Shown here: positions 18,577 through 27,612 of the stretch, piece after piece
Layout of the letters: each line of letters begins with the position of its first letter
Numbering within the stretch: the first letter of the stretch is position 1
NCBI RefSeq assembly: GCF_900115365.1
Contig: NZ_FOWD01000010.1
Coordinates: 1 to 64,000 of the forward strand
Origin: Anaerocolumna aminovalerica
Lineage (GTDB): Bacteria > Bacillota > Clostridia > Lachnospirales > Lachnospiraceae
Direction of reading: 5' to 3'
DNA length: 64,000 bases
The notes under the pieces: model-generated
Database searches by the model: none
The model's input: only the letters and a program-made list of their open reading frames with translations
What the model was told of the DNA's origin: nothing
Made by a program: the position numbers and the translations under genes

Positions 18577-19527
18577 CTATTTTAACATATTTTCAGGAAG
18601 TGCTTTTTCGTCTATCCTGCGGACAACACCCTGTGTATATGCTGTAAAATGTTTTAGCCAAAAGCCATAGGCGGTTGGATTAAAACTTTCAAAGTCTACT
18701 CCGAGACGAGTGTAACCATCATTTCTTAAAGTTGTAATCATAAAATTTAACAGCCCTTGGCTAACGCCGTTGCCTCTATATTCAGATAAACAGTAAGCAC
18801 CACAAATATTCTGCATATCCGGGGTTGAAGTAGCAAAATTTTCTCCACTATCAGTTACTTCCAAAAATGCTATAATTGAATTATTATGCCTGGCAATAAA
18901 TATACGAGAATTTTGATCATTTGCGTCAGTCAGGTCAAAATCCTGGGTTGTGGTTTTCATAAAACATGGGCTTTCAGCTAAGTGTGCACTCAGTTCTCGG
19001 CGAAGTGTTGTAACTTCACTTTCATCTGCTTTTTTAAGTTGGGAATATGTAAAGTCAGAACAGGGCTTTTCTTGTATTTCCTCCATCGGACGAATTGCAT
19101 CAACGCAGCGTAACCCAAACCCATATGTAAAAAAGGCATTTATTCCTTGGGGGTCATGTGCATATAAACCTATAGAATGGCTACTGATACCAGCTTTTAC
19201 CCATTTTTCAGCCGCTGACTGGTACATCCGCTTATAAATTTTTTCTCTATTTTCGTTAATAGCACCATGAGCATGAATAGGTGAAAATGTACCTCTTGCA
19301 TATGTTGTAAAAGCATTGTTCCAAGGTTTATAACAGCATAAGAAACCAACCATTTTATTACCCTCAAATGCAGAGACACCTAGGCCGTTTTCTGCAAATT
19401 CCTCTAAGTCAGGCAAAACATCAACTGTTGGAAGAATAGGTACAAAGCGGCGTTCTTCCTCATAATTTGCCTTTGCGATTTTAAGTGCTTCTTCTATGTG
19501 TTCCTGTGTAAAATCTGTGATTATCAT
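18577..19527 (-). CDS. GNAT-family N-acetyltransferase, two-domain
   Basis: The 316-residue product looks like two acetyltransferase folds in tandem. The second (about residues 165-300) is clearest: FIARHNNSIIAFLEV, then CGAYCLSEYRGNGVSQGLL, which is the acetyl-CoA-binding motif A, then YTRLGVDFESFNPTAYGFW, the motif B region. The N-terminal half shows a weaker copy (NKMVGFLCCY, SHSIGLYAHDPQGINAFFTY). The acceptor substrate cannot be predicted. It is convergent with the hemerythrin operon and starts at the ATG on the minus strand at 19527. Confidence 0.85.
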   Translation of the reverse strand: MIITDFTQEHIEEALKIAKANYEEERRFVPILPTVDVLPDLEEFAENGLGVSAFEGNKMVGFLCCYKPWNNAFTTYARGTFSPIHAHGAINENREKIYKRMYQSAAEKWVKAGISSHSIGLYAHDPQGINAFFTYGFGLRCVDAIRPMEEIQEKPCSDFTYSQLKKADESEVTTLRRELSAHLAESPCFMKTTTQDFDLTDANDQNSRIFIARHNNSIIAFLEVTDSGENFATSTPDMQNICGAYCLSEYRGNGVSQGLLNFMITTLRNDGYTRLGVDFESFNPTAYGFWLKHFTAYTQGVVRRIDEKALPENMLK

Positions 19528-19947
19528 TACTTATTCTACCTTTCTTTATTCATTTATCCAACTACTAATAAAAGTTTTCTTTGCATATCCAAACAATACT
19601 GTTCCTTATTGTTTCAACTCCACTTACTACAATCAATTTTAATCAAATATTTACCTTTAAATATAACATTAATTCCAATATATTCAAGTCCTAAATTAGG
19701 AGTTATATTCCCATTATCAAGAACTATTTTCAATCATAGCTCTTTGATAAGAGCTATATTTATGCATAATGATTACAAAAGAGAATTAAAAAGATTTAGG
19801 CCTACTTTGTATAATTAACGGAAAAAGTATAAATATATATATTTATTATATAGTTTCCTGAACAAAATACTTGAAAAATAAGAATAGGAAGATTAATATA
19901 GTAATTATATAAAAAAAAGTGAATGAATATGTACTTTAGAAAGAAGG
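19528..19947. other. Intergenic region before ilvE
   Basis: No gene is supported. A 106-codon open frame on the plus strand (19498-19818) overlaps the GNAT start and has a composition typical of chance AT-rich frames. A small hairpin (ATAGCTCTTTGATAAGAGCTAT) lies near 19737-19758. No T-box consensus (AGGGTGGNACCGCG) was found, although ilvE genes are often controlled that way. Confidence 0.5.
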
Positions 19948-21027
19948 ATGAAAACCATGTTAGATATTAGAATCGAGAGAACAACTACACCCAAGGAACT
20001 TCCAAAGGCAGATAATCCGTTAAAGTTTGGTACCATATTTACGGACCATATGTTTCTAATGAATTATGAAACAGGAAAAGGATGGCATGATGCAAGAATC
20101 GTTCCTTATCAATCCCTTTGTTTAGATCCGTCTGCCATGGTATTTCATTATGGACAGGAAATGTTTGAAGGCTTAAAGGCTTACAAGACAGAAGAAGGAA
20201 GAACTTTATTATTCCGGCCTAATAAGAATATTGAAAGAGCAAATCAATCAAATAGAAGACTTTGCATTCCTGAGATTCCTGAAGAAGACTTTCTTGACGC
20301 ATTAAAAGCCATTGTTAAAACAGATGAAGCATGGATTCCCACAAAACCCGGAACCTCCTTGTATATAAGACCATTTGTAATCGCAACAGATCCTTATTTA
20401 GGTGTAAGACCTTCTGATACATATTTATTTATCATTATCTTATCACCGGTTGGAGCCTATTATCCGGAAGGATTGGATCCAGTTAAGATTTGGATTGAAG
20501 ATGAATATGTGAGAGCAGTAAGAGGCGGCATTGGAGAAGCAAAAACAGGGGGAAATTATGTAGCTTCCCTGAAATCACAGGTGAAAGCCCATCAGGAAGG
20601 CTACTCTCAGGTATTATGGTTAGATGGGGTAGAACGCAAATACATTGAAGAAGTAGGTGCAATGAATATTTTCTTTAAAATTGATGGTACAGTTATAACA
20701 CCTCAGTTAAATGGAAGCATTTTACCGGGAGTAACCAGGGATTCTGTTATTAATCTTTGCAAAGCATGGGGTTTACCGGTAGAGGAAAGAAAAATTTCTA
20801 TTGATGAAATATATGAAGCTTATAAGAACGGCAAATTGGAAGAAATATTTGGAACAGGTACAGCAGCCGTAATTTCACCTGTAAAAGAACTAAGATGGGA
20901 AAATCACATTATGCAGGTTGGGGACGGCCAAATCGGTGAATATAGTCAGAAATTTTATGATACCATTACCGGACTTCAATTAGGAAAAATCCAAGATACC
21001 TTTAACTGGACAGTTGAAGTAAAATAA
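19948..21027 (+). CDS. ilvE: Branched-chain amino acid aminotransferase
   Basis: PLP enzyme interconverting leucine, isoleucine and valine with their 2-oxo acids. The 359-residue product belongs to the class IV fold of the longer BCAT type. Landmarks: FHYGQEMFEGLKAYKTEEGR near residue 75, LYIRPFVIATDP, the Schiff-base lysine region GEAKTGGNYVASLKSQ, EEVGAMNIFF, and FGTGTAAVISPV near the C-terminus. A ribosome binding site (GAAAGAAGG) lies just upstream. It stands alone, followed by a bidirectional terminator shared with the convergent ligase gene. Confidence 0.95.
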   Translation: MKTMLDIRIERTTTPKELPKADNPLKFGTIFTDHMFLMNYETGKGWHDARIVPYQSLCLDPSAMVFHYGQEMFEGLKAYKTEEGRTLLFRPNKNIERANQSNRRLCIPEIPEEDFLDALKAIVKTDEAWIPTKPGTSLYIRPFVIATDPYLGVRPSDTYLFIIILSPVGAYYPEGLDPVKIWIEDEYVRAVRGGIGEAKTGGNYVASLKSQVKAHQEGYSQVLWLDGVERKYIEEVGAMNIFFKIDGTVITPQLNGSILPGVTRDSVINLCKAWGLPVEERKISIDEIYEAYKNGKLEEIFGTGTAAVISPVKELRWENHIMQVGDGQIGEYSQKFYDTITGLQLGKIQDTFNWTVEVK

Positions 21028-21037
21028 ATTTAATAAT

Positions 21038-21074
21038 AAAAAACGGTTTAAATCATGATAAAATTAAGCCGTTT
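21038..21074. terminator. Bidirectional terminator between ilvE and the ligase gene
   Basis: AAAAACGGTTTAA pairs with TTAAGCCGTTTTT (one mismatch), with A-runs on one side and T-runs on the other. It lies exactly between two convergent stop codons. Confidence 0.85.
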
Positions 21075-22013
21075 TTATTTTTTTGGTTCTTCCTGACACT
21101 CAAAGGGGTTTTTACCCTCTCTAATACCTCTTAATACCGGCTTACCTGGCCTTCCTTTCTTATTAGGCATATAATGTATCTCACAAACTAACTCAGGATT
21201 TAGCCATATAGCTTCTTTGCCGCAGGAAGGAGTTAACCGGAATGGAGAAGAGTCAATCTTTTTTAAATTGTATTCCGATGCAAAATTTAAGGGAACTCCT
21301 AAGGTTACATGTCCTTTATAGAGTAATTCAGTACCGCGATATTGGCCTAATATAAGGCTTGTGATACCTTTTTCTTTTCGTATATACCCACAGACTACAA
21401 AATTCCTGTTACCCCAGTTTTTAAATGTGATCCAATTCCTTGTTTCTGCATCAAAGTAATATTTACTGTCTTTCCCTTTACCCACCACACCTTCTAAGTT
21501 CTGTTGTTTTGTAAAATCATGCAATTCTATTCCATATTCCCATACGTATCTGGTTACTGCTAATTTTGCATTTTCATTTATCACTTCTTCTAGTATCTCT
21601 TTCCGCCGCAGCAGGGGTAAGTCAATCAATTCTTTGTTATTAAGATACAAGATATCATAAGCAACATAACTGGCAGGATATTGTCTGGCTGCCAGCTCAA
21701 TTTTAATTTTATCATCTAAATGCATTCTTCTTTGCATTTCAAAAAAGTCAGGAACACCATTTTTAATGATTACTAATTCACCATCCAGAATACACTTTCC
21801 CTTAGTAAAAACATGAATATCTGCTAATTCGGGATAATAGGGAAGCAGTAGATCATTTTCTTTATTTCTTAAATCTGTGGCTGTTTCATTCAGATAAGCA
21901 ATGCATCTTATGCCATCTAATTTTAATTCATAAATATAATCCGGCGAATTAAAAGGTTCTTGTATATCTTTTATTAACATGGGTTTGATAGATTTGGTTT
22001 CAAAAAGGTCCAT
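21075..22013 (-). CDS. ATP-dependent DNA ligase
   Basis: Seals DNA nicks with ATP. The 312-residue product has the nucleotidyl-transferase core: motif I ELKLDGIRCIAYL (catalytic Lys near residue 31), motif III DGELVII, motif IV LEGVVGKGKDSKYYF and motif V WITFKNWG. An OB-fold follows (about residues 200-300). It matches the ligase part of bacterial LigD, but no polymerase or nuclease domain is fused and no Ku gene lies nearby. Stand-alone copies in spore formers are linked to spore or stationary-phase repair; that role here is inference. Confidence 0.9.
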   Translation of the reverse strand: MDLFETKSIKPMLIKDIQEPFNSPDYIYELKLDGIRCIAYLNETATDLRNKENDLLLPYYPELADIHVFTKGKCILDGELVIIKNGVPDFFEMQRRMHLDDKIKIELAARQYPASYVAYDILYLNNKELIDLPLLRRKEILEEVINENAKLAVTRYVWEYGIELHDFTKQQNLEGVVGKGKDSKYYFDAETRNWITFKNWGNRNFVVCGYIRKEKGITSLILGQYRGTELLYKGHVTLGVPLNFASEYNLKKIDSSPFRLTPSCGKEAIWLNPELVCEIHYMPNKKGRPGKPVLRGIREGKNPFECQEEPKK

Positions 22014-22316
22014 TATACAGTCTCCGATTTTTATCTTAATTGCTTAATTCCAGATTCTTTTGTACGGGTTTCATAAGTACAATTTTAATTTAGTATAAGC
22101 ATATAAGAATAATATTATTTATTTTTCACATCTTAATGCTATATTGCAATTACACAAATGCCATGATATTCTTAGAACAGATAAATATATTTACAGATAG
22201 GCATGCCAGCTGATAGGCATTAATTATTAGATAACCATAATTTTTAAATAAGTATAATTATTAGATAGACATAATAAGAAGAGAAGATTTCCATAATAAT
22301 TAAAGGAGATTAAGAT
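22014..22316. other. Divergent intergenic region
   Basis: Separates the ligase gene (minus) from thpR (plus). It is AT-rich, with a repeated TTATTAGATA-type stretch near 22220-22270. No clear promoter, terminator or structured element was identified. Confidence 0.4.
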
Positions 22317-22859
22317 ATGAGACTATTTATTGCAGTGAATTTTACACCTGAAATTAAATCCGATTTATTTAAAATAACTCAATATATGAAACAGAACTCC
22401 ATAAAAGGGAATTTTACTAAAAAAGATAATTTTCATCTTACAATAGCCTTTATAGGTGAAAGCAATGCTTTAAAAGATATTCAAAAAGCAATGAATATGG
22501 CAATAGAACAACCAGAGATTAAATCCTTTACTTTATCTATTGAAGGTTTAGGAAAATTTAATCGTAGAGAAGGGGATATATACTGGGCTGGAATAAAGAA
22601 TAATTCTCTATTATCTCAATTAAATAAAGCTATTGTTAAAGAATTAAGAAATAGTGGATTTATTATTGAAGATAGAGAATATAGGCCACACCTTACTTTA
22701 GGGAGAAAAGTTGTGTTCAAAAATACTTTTGATATAGAAGAATTTAAAAAGACAATTCCTCCAATGGAGATGGCTGTTAATAGAGTGAGCCTTATGAAAT
22801 CAGAAACCATCGGAGGACAATTAATATATACAGAAATTTATCACTGTGACTTAATATAA
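22317..22859 (+). CDS. thpR: RNA 2',3'-cyclic phosphodiesterase (LigT/2H family)
   Basis: A 180-residue 2H phosphoesterase. Both catalytic HxTx motifs are visible: HLTIAFIG near residue 41 and HLTLGRK near residue 124. The typical N-terminal MRLFIAVNF is present. It should open 2',3'-cyclic phosphates on RNA. ATG 22317 follows AAAGGAG. Its stop lies three bases from the stop of the convergent gene on the other strand. Confidence 0.9.
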   Translation: MRLFIAVNFTPEIKSDLFKITQYMKQNSIKGNFTKKDNFHLTIAFIGESNALKDIQKAMNMAIEQPEIKSFTLSIEGLGKFNRREGDIYWAGIKNNSLLSQLNKAIVKELRNSGFIIEDREYRPHLTLGRKVVFKNTFDIEEFKKTIPPMEMAVNRVSLMKSETIGGQLIYTEIYHCDLI

Positions 22860-22861
22860 TC

Positions 22862-23416
22862 TTATTCTTCCATAATTCTATTAAAGCTGTAGTCAAGGAG
22901 GCGGTGGTAATATCCTCCCATTTCATCAAAGGAGAAGCAATATTTGAATTTGTCAATATTACTGTCTTTAAAATAAATCACATATTGAAATTCAGAATTA
23001 TTCATTTCTTCACATACAAACTCATTGGAATAATGGCCGAATACAGCCAGGACATCTTCCAGTGTAAAGTTATGAGTTTTAACCAGTTTAATTAATTCTG
23101 TTAAAAAATTATTATTCTGGTTTTCCTTGTATATATAAGCAATACCTTCCTTAGGTACTGTGAATTTAAATCTGCCTTTTTCCAGTAAGATATCGATATT
23201 ATATAAACGTGGATTAACGTAAGTAATAAATTCCTGTAAATGATCCAAACATTGGATATTGTGGATGAAATCTTTCTGTAACAGATAGTTCAGCAGGTCA
23301 AGATCATAATAAATGCTTAATGCTTCATCAGGATTGTATCCTAATTTTAAGATTCCTTCATAAATTGTAGTTTCTATATTTTTTTCTAATTCCTTAAAAC
23401 CTATTTCTTCCTTCAT
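22862..23416 (-). CDS. Conserved hypothetical protein (possibly DUF3877)
   Basis: A 184-residue soluble acidic protein without signal or membrane segments. Its pattern (GILKLGYNPDEALSIYYDLD, then LNYLLQKDF) recalls the DUF3877 family of clostridia, but this assignment is from memory and tentative. The start follows AAAGGAG on the minus strand. It is convergent with thpR. Confidence 0.7.
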   Translation of the reverse strand: MKEEIGFKELEKNIETTIYEGILKLGYNPDEALSIYYDLDLLNYLLQKDFIHNIQCLDHLQEFITYVNPRLYNIDILLEKGRFKFTVPKEGIAYIYKENQNNNFLTELIKLVKTHNFTLEDVLAVFGHYSNEFVCEEMNNSEFQYVIYFKDSNIDKFKYCFSFDEMGGYYHRLLDYSFNRIMEE

Positions 23417-23712
23417 AAAAAACTCCTTTAATGCATTCTCAGAATAGTATATAGGATTCCATCTTTGTAAACCAAATCTTATTCATTTTCTTCAGAAACC
23501 CACTTTTTTCTGTAATCAATATATTATGTTAGCCACTTTTTATAATAGCTTAATTTACAAAATATTTCAAGAGTACCAATAACATGCCTTGCATAAGTCC
23601 GTAAAACAGCAAAAGTGCCAAATGCCAATATTTGCTTAATAGAATGGATGGTGAATATATACATAAATAACAACTTAAAAGGAAAAAAATAAGCGAAATA
23701 ACTAATAAAAAC

Positions 23713-23774
23713 TTGACAAAGAAAACAAGATAATCTATACTTGGAAAATAGGTAATACCTTAAAGGTATTACCT
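23713..23774 (+). promoter_or_regulatory. Promoter and palindromic operator of the purine uptake operon
   Basis: TTGACA (23713-23718), a 17-bp spacer and TATACT (23736-23741) make a strong promoter. Immediately downstream is a perfect inverted repeat, AGGTAATACCT-TAA-AGGTATTACCT (23750-23774), where each half is itself a near-palindrome (GGTA-N-TACC). Its position overlaps the transcript start, which suits a repressor such as the GntR/UTRA regulator at 33388. About 140 nt of leader follow with no riboswitch I recognise. Confidence 0.7.
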
Positions 23775-23915
23775 ATAAGATAATATCTTTAAATGAAATA
23801 AAGAAAATTTCAGTTGTGTAGAAGGAAAAGCCGTCAAAAAATGTTGTCTAAAGGTTCAGCCTTATAGATAAATAAATTATTTCCCTGCAAAAGGTGAGAA
23901 AGAAGGAGTGTCAAA

Positions 23916-24953
23916 ATGAAAAGAATTATTAAGTCGATGGCAGTATTTTCTATGGTATTAGTAACGGTTCTGGTATCTCTTACGGGATGTGCTTCACCAT
24001 CAAAGTCAGTTGGTGCCTCAAAAGAAAAGCTAAAAGTTGCATTAATTCTTCCAGGCAAAAAGGATGATGTATCCTTTAATCAAGCTATGTATGAAGGCAT
24101 GACCGCATACATGGAGGAACATGAAGAAGACATTGAATTAAAAATTGTAGAGAACGTTTATGAAGTGGCAGATATTCAACCTGCGTTGGCTGATTTTGCA
24201 GACCAAGGTTATGATGTTGTTTTTGGTCATGGATTTCAGTTCATGGAACCAATTATATCTGTTTCAAAAAAATATCCCGATACCTGTTTCCTTTTAGGTA
24301 CAGGATACAAATTCGAAGAAAATTCTGCCATTTATGATGTTGACCTTGAGTCAGGCGGTTACATAATGGGTGTTATAGCAGCACTTACATCAGAAACAGG
24401 TAAAATAGGAGTAGTTGGCGGCGCAGATGCTTCTGAAATTTTCCGAGGACATGAGGGCTATAAATTAGGCGCTAAATCAATTAATCCTCTGATAGAGATT
24501 CAAGAGGTATATACAGGTGACTGGACTGATACGGCAGGTGCTTATGAGGCAGCGGTTGGAATGTATGATTCCGGAGTAGATGTAATCTGGCACTCAGGTG
24601 ATGGGATTGGTCTAGGCGTTGTACAGGCAGCAGTAGAGAAAGACAAATATGCTTTAGGTAACGTGGAAGATCAGGTTAGCCTGGGAGAAAAGAATGTATT
24701 ATCAGGACTTCAATACAAATGGGAAGCTGTTATAGCTCAGATCTTTGATGATATTAAATCAGGAAGCTTCAAAACTCTTTCTGATGATAAAAGAATCTAC
24801 TGGATAAATATCGCAAATGATGGTTTGGTTTACACAGAAATCAATGATCCCAAAGGTATGCTGAAGGAAGAAGAAAAGAAATTTATAGAGAACACTTTCC
24901 AACAACTAAAAAAAGGTGAAATTGAAATACCTGAGATTACACAAAACAAATAA
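23916..24953 (+). CDS. BMP-family nucleoside-binding lipoprotein
   Basis: Extracellular binding protein of a purine nucleoside ABC importer (PnrA/BmpA/YufN type). The 345-residue product has a signal peptide with lipobox LTGC (Cys near residue 25) and a type I periplasmic-binding fold. Landmarks are KVALILPGKKDDVSFNQAMY and IGVVGGADASEIFRGHEGYK. ATG 23916 follows AAGAAGGAG. It leads the transporter genes 25029-28546 and lies upstream of xanthine dehydrogenase, so a purine base or nucleoside is the likely cargo. Confidence 0.92.
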   Translation: MKRIIKSMAVFSMVLVTVLVSLTGCASPSKSVGASKEKLKVALILPGKKDDVSFNQAMYEGMTAYMEEHEEDIELKIVENVYEVADIQPALADFADQGYDVVFGHGFQFMEPIISVSKKYPDTCFLLGTGYKFEENSAIYDVDLESGGYIMGVIAALTSETGKIGVVGGADASEIFRGHEGYKLGAKSINPLIEIQEVYTGDWTDTAGAYEAAVGMYDSGVDVIWHSGDGIGLGVVQAAVEKDKYALGNVEDQVSLGEKNVLSGLQYKWEAVIAQIFDDIKSGSFKTLSDDKRIYWINIANDGLVYTEINDPKGMLKEEEKKFIENTFQQLKKGEIEIPEITQNK

Positions 24954-25028
24954 TCTACAATAAATGTAAGTTTCAAAAAATAATACTGATTTGCTTAGGA
25001 AAACTATATTAAGACTGGGGGACTGCAT

Positions 25029-26552
25029 ATGGAAACTATAGCAGTTAAAATGGAGAAGATAACAAAAAGTTTTAATGACGTAAAAGTCCTGGATAGTATA
25101 GAATTTAAACTCAAAAGAGGTTCAATACATGGATTGTTAGGGGAAAACGGTGCAGGTAAGACAACATTAATGAATATACTTTACGGGCTTTATAATCAGG
25201 AAGATGGAGAAATTTTCATAAACGGAAAAAAAGAAAATATATCATCACCGGTTAAAGCTATATCACTGGGAATCGGTATGGTACATCAGCATTTTATGCT
25301 GGCACGTCCTTTTTCTGTTGTGGAAAACGTGATGCTTGGAAGAAAGTCCAGACGGGGAATATTACTTGACACGAAGCAGACGGCAGAAGAATTAAAAACG
25401 TTGGCAGAAAAATATAAAATGGAAATTGACCCATATTCAAAGATATGGCAATTGTCCGTAGGTGAGCAGCAGCGGGTTGAAATTTTGACCGCCATGTATC
25501 AGGGGGCAGAAATTTTAATTCTTGATGAACCAACAGCGGTTTTGACACCACAGGAGGTGGATGCATTTTTCGAAACCCTGAAGGAAATGAGGGATGATGG
25601 TAAATCAATTATTTTAATTACACATAAATTAGAGGAAATCACATCAATAGCTGATGAAGTGACAGTTCTTAGAGATGGCAAAATGATTGGCAGAAGAGCA
25701 GTTGACTCTACAGTAACCAAGGATGACCTAACAAGAATGATGGTTGGAAGGGATGTACTTTTCGATTTTCCCAAGAATACAATAGAACCGGGAGAAGTAA
25801 AGTACAGCATTAAAAATGTTTGTGCAAAAAATGATAAGGGATTGCCAGCATTAAAGGAGTTTTCTCTTGACATTAGAGAGAATGAGGTTATAGGGGTTGA
25901 TGGTAATGGTCAGAAAGAATTATGTGAGGTATTAACGGGGCTTAGAAAATCCGACAGTGGCGAAATTATATTAAATGATAAGAAAATGGTAAACAAAGAG
26001 CCGGTATATTACATAGAACAGGGGGTTTCACATATTCCCGAAGACAGGCATACAACAGGACTTGCTTTAAATTGGAGCTTAAAAAGAAATCTGATTCTAA
26101 AGGAACTGAATAAGGCTCCATTTGTAAAAAATGGACTCTTGCAGCCGAAGGTCATTGATAAGTATTGGAATGAGACAAAGTCGGAGTATCAAATCAAATC
26201 AATTAACGGTGAAGAAAAGGCAAGAGCTCTTTCCGGCGGTAATCAACAAAAAATAATACTTGCAAGGGAAATTAATTTAAATCCACAGGTTCTTATAGCC
26301 AATCAGCCTACAAGGGGACTTGATGTAAGTGCCGCCGAATATGTGAGAAAAAAAGTTCTGGATGCAAGAAATGCAGGAACTTCCGTACTTCTTATTTCAG
26401 CAGATCTGGAAGAAATATTACAGTTATCAGATAGAATAGCAGTAATTTTTGACGGAAAGTTAATGGGAATTTTGCCAAGGGGTGCAAGTACTCATGAAAT
26501 TGGTGCATTGATGATGGGTAAAAAGCAGGAGGTGGCTAGTTGTGAAAACTAA
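25029..26552 (+). CDS. Nucleoside ABC transporter ATPase with two nucleotide-binding domains
   Basis: A 507-residue double ATPase of the YufO/NupA or sugar-importer type. The first domain has Walker A GENGAGKTT (near residue 38), signature LSVGEQQRVEI and Walker B ILILDEP. The second has a degenerate Walker A (GVDGNGQKE) but a good signature LSGGNQQKIILARE, which is usual for this family. It overlaps the first permease by 11 bases. It energises the two permeases encoded next. Confidence 0.94.
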   Translation: METIAVKMEKITKSFNDVKVLDSIEFKLKRGSIHGLLGENGAGKTTLMNILYGLYNQEDGEIFINGKKENISSPVKAISLGIGMVHQHFMLARPFSVVENVMLGRKSRRGILLDTKQTAEELKTLAEKYKMEIDPYSKIWQLSVGEQQRVEILTAMYQGAEILILDEPTAVLTPQEVDAFFETLKEMRDDGKSIILITHKLEEITSIADEVTVLRDGKMIGRRAVDSTVTKDDLTRMMVGRDVLFDFPKNTIEPGEVKYSIKNVCAKNDKGLPALKEFSLDIRENEVIGVDGNGQKELCEVLTGLRKSDSGEIILNDKKMVNKEPVYYIEQGVSHIPEDRHTTGLALNWSLKRNLILKELNKAPFVKNGLLQPKVIDKYWNETKSEYQIKSINGEEKARALSGGNQQKIILAREINLNPQVLIANQPTRGLDVSAAEYVRKKVLDARNAGTSVLLISADLEEILQLSDRIAVIFDGKLMGILPRGASTHEIGALMMGKKQEVASCEN

Positions 26553-27612
26553 ACTATTAAACAGTGGAAAAAAAGCCGCCGGTGCAGTGGCTATGATAGC
26601 CCTGGCACTTATAATTGGAGCAGTATTGGTCCTTATATCCGGTAATAAACCAATGGAAGCATACGCCACAATTATATCCGGTGCTTTTGGCAGTAAGCTA
26701 AGATTGTCGGAATTGTTTATAAAGATGATTCCCCTTACTATAATGGCATTAGGTATATCTATCGCTTATAAGGCCCAGCTTTGGAATATAGGTGCAGATG
26801 GGCAGTTTACCATGGGTGCTATTGCCTCAGCTGCTATTGGTATCTATGTGGAATTACCGCCTTTTCTGATAGTACCTTTATCTATCCTTTCTGCTATACT
26901 GGCAGGCGGCCTGTGGGCAGGTCTTGCAGGATGGTTAAAAACAAAGTTCAATGCAAATGAGGTTATTACAACCTTAATGCTTAACTACATTGCAACTTAT
27001 TTTCTTGCTTTTTTGGTATATGGACCTATGATGGATCCACAGGGTGAATTAGCCCAATCAGAGGTTTTGAAGGAATCCCTCAGAATACCTCTGCTGTTTA
27101 GTAATTATCGCATCCATGCCGGAATTGTAATCATGATTTTAATTATCCTGTTGATGTTTTTCTTCTGGAAAACCCCTCTTGGGTATAAAACAGACTTAAT
27201 CGGACAGGGAGAAAAAGTTTCTACCTATGCAGGTATAAATGTGAAAAGAACAATAATCATTACAATGATGATTTCAGGTGCTTTTGCAGGTCTTGCCGGT
27301 TGGAATGAAACTTATGGTGTTCAATATCGTTTACTGGAAGGAATATCAAGTGGTTATGGTGATATTGCAGTTGTTATAGCTCTTTTAGGCGAATTAAATC
27401 CCCTGGGCATCGTTATTTCTTCTTTCTTCTTTTCTATTCTTATGGTCGGTGGTTCATGCATGCAGCGTATGACCAATGTACCATATTCAATAGTGGATGT
27501 TATAAAGGGATTGATTATTATTTTTGTAATAGCCAGAACAGCATTTCGGAATACTGCAATAAAATATACGATGAAAGAGTGGATTGGAAGGAGGAAAAAC
27601 TATGCTAAGTAA
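26542..27612 (+). CDS. Nucleoside ABC transporter permease, first subunit
   Basis: A 356-residue membrane protein of the branched-chain/nucleoside permease superfamily (YufP-like). It has about ten hydrophobic segments and family motifs such as YKAQLWNIGADGQFTMGAIA near residue 75 and FNANEVITTLMLNYIA. The GTG start at 26542 follows AGGAGGTGG and lies inside the end of the ATPase gene. It overlaps the next permease by 11 bases. Confidence 0.93.
   Translation: MKTKLLNSGKKAAGAVAMIALALIIGAVLVLISGNKPMEAYATIISGAFGSKLRLSELFIKMIPLTIMALGISIAYKAQLWNIGADGQFTMGAIASAAIGIYVELPPFLIVPLSILSAILAGGLWAGLAGWLKTKFNANEVITTLMLNYIATYFLAFLVYGPMMDPQGELAQSEVLKESLRIPLLFSNYRIHAGIVIMILIILLMFFFWKTPLGYKTDLIGQGEKVSTYAGINVKRTIIITMMISGAFAGLAGWNETYGVQYRLLEGISSGYGDIAVVIALLGELNPLGIVISSFFFSILMVGGSCMQRMTNVPYSIVDVIKGLIIIFVIARTAFRNTAIKYTMKEWIGRRKNYAK

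Noticed and set aside
19498-19818. A 106-codon plus-strand frame before ilvE
   Set aside because: It overlaps the divergent GNAT start, has chance-like composition and no ribosome binding site.
19600-19947. T-box leader before ilvE
   Set aside because: No AGGGTGGNACCGCG-type sequence or terminator/antiterminator pair was seen.
23750-23915. Purine or xanthine riboswitch in the leader of the BMP operon
   Set aside because: The hairpin present is a simple palindrome, and the conserved joins of the purine riboswitch could not be found.
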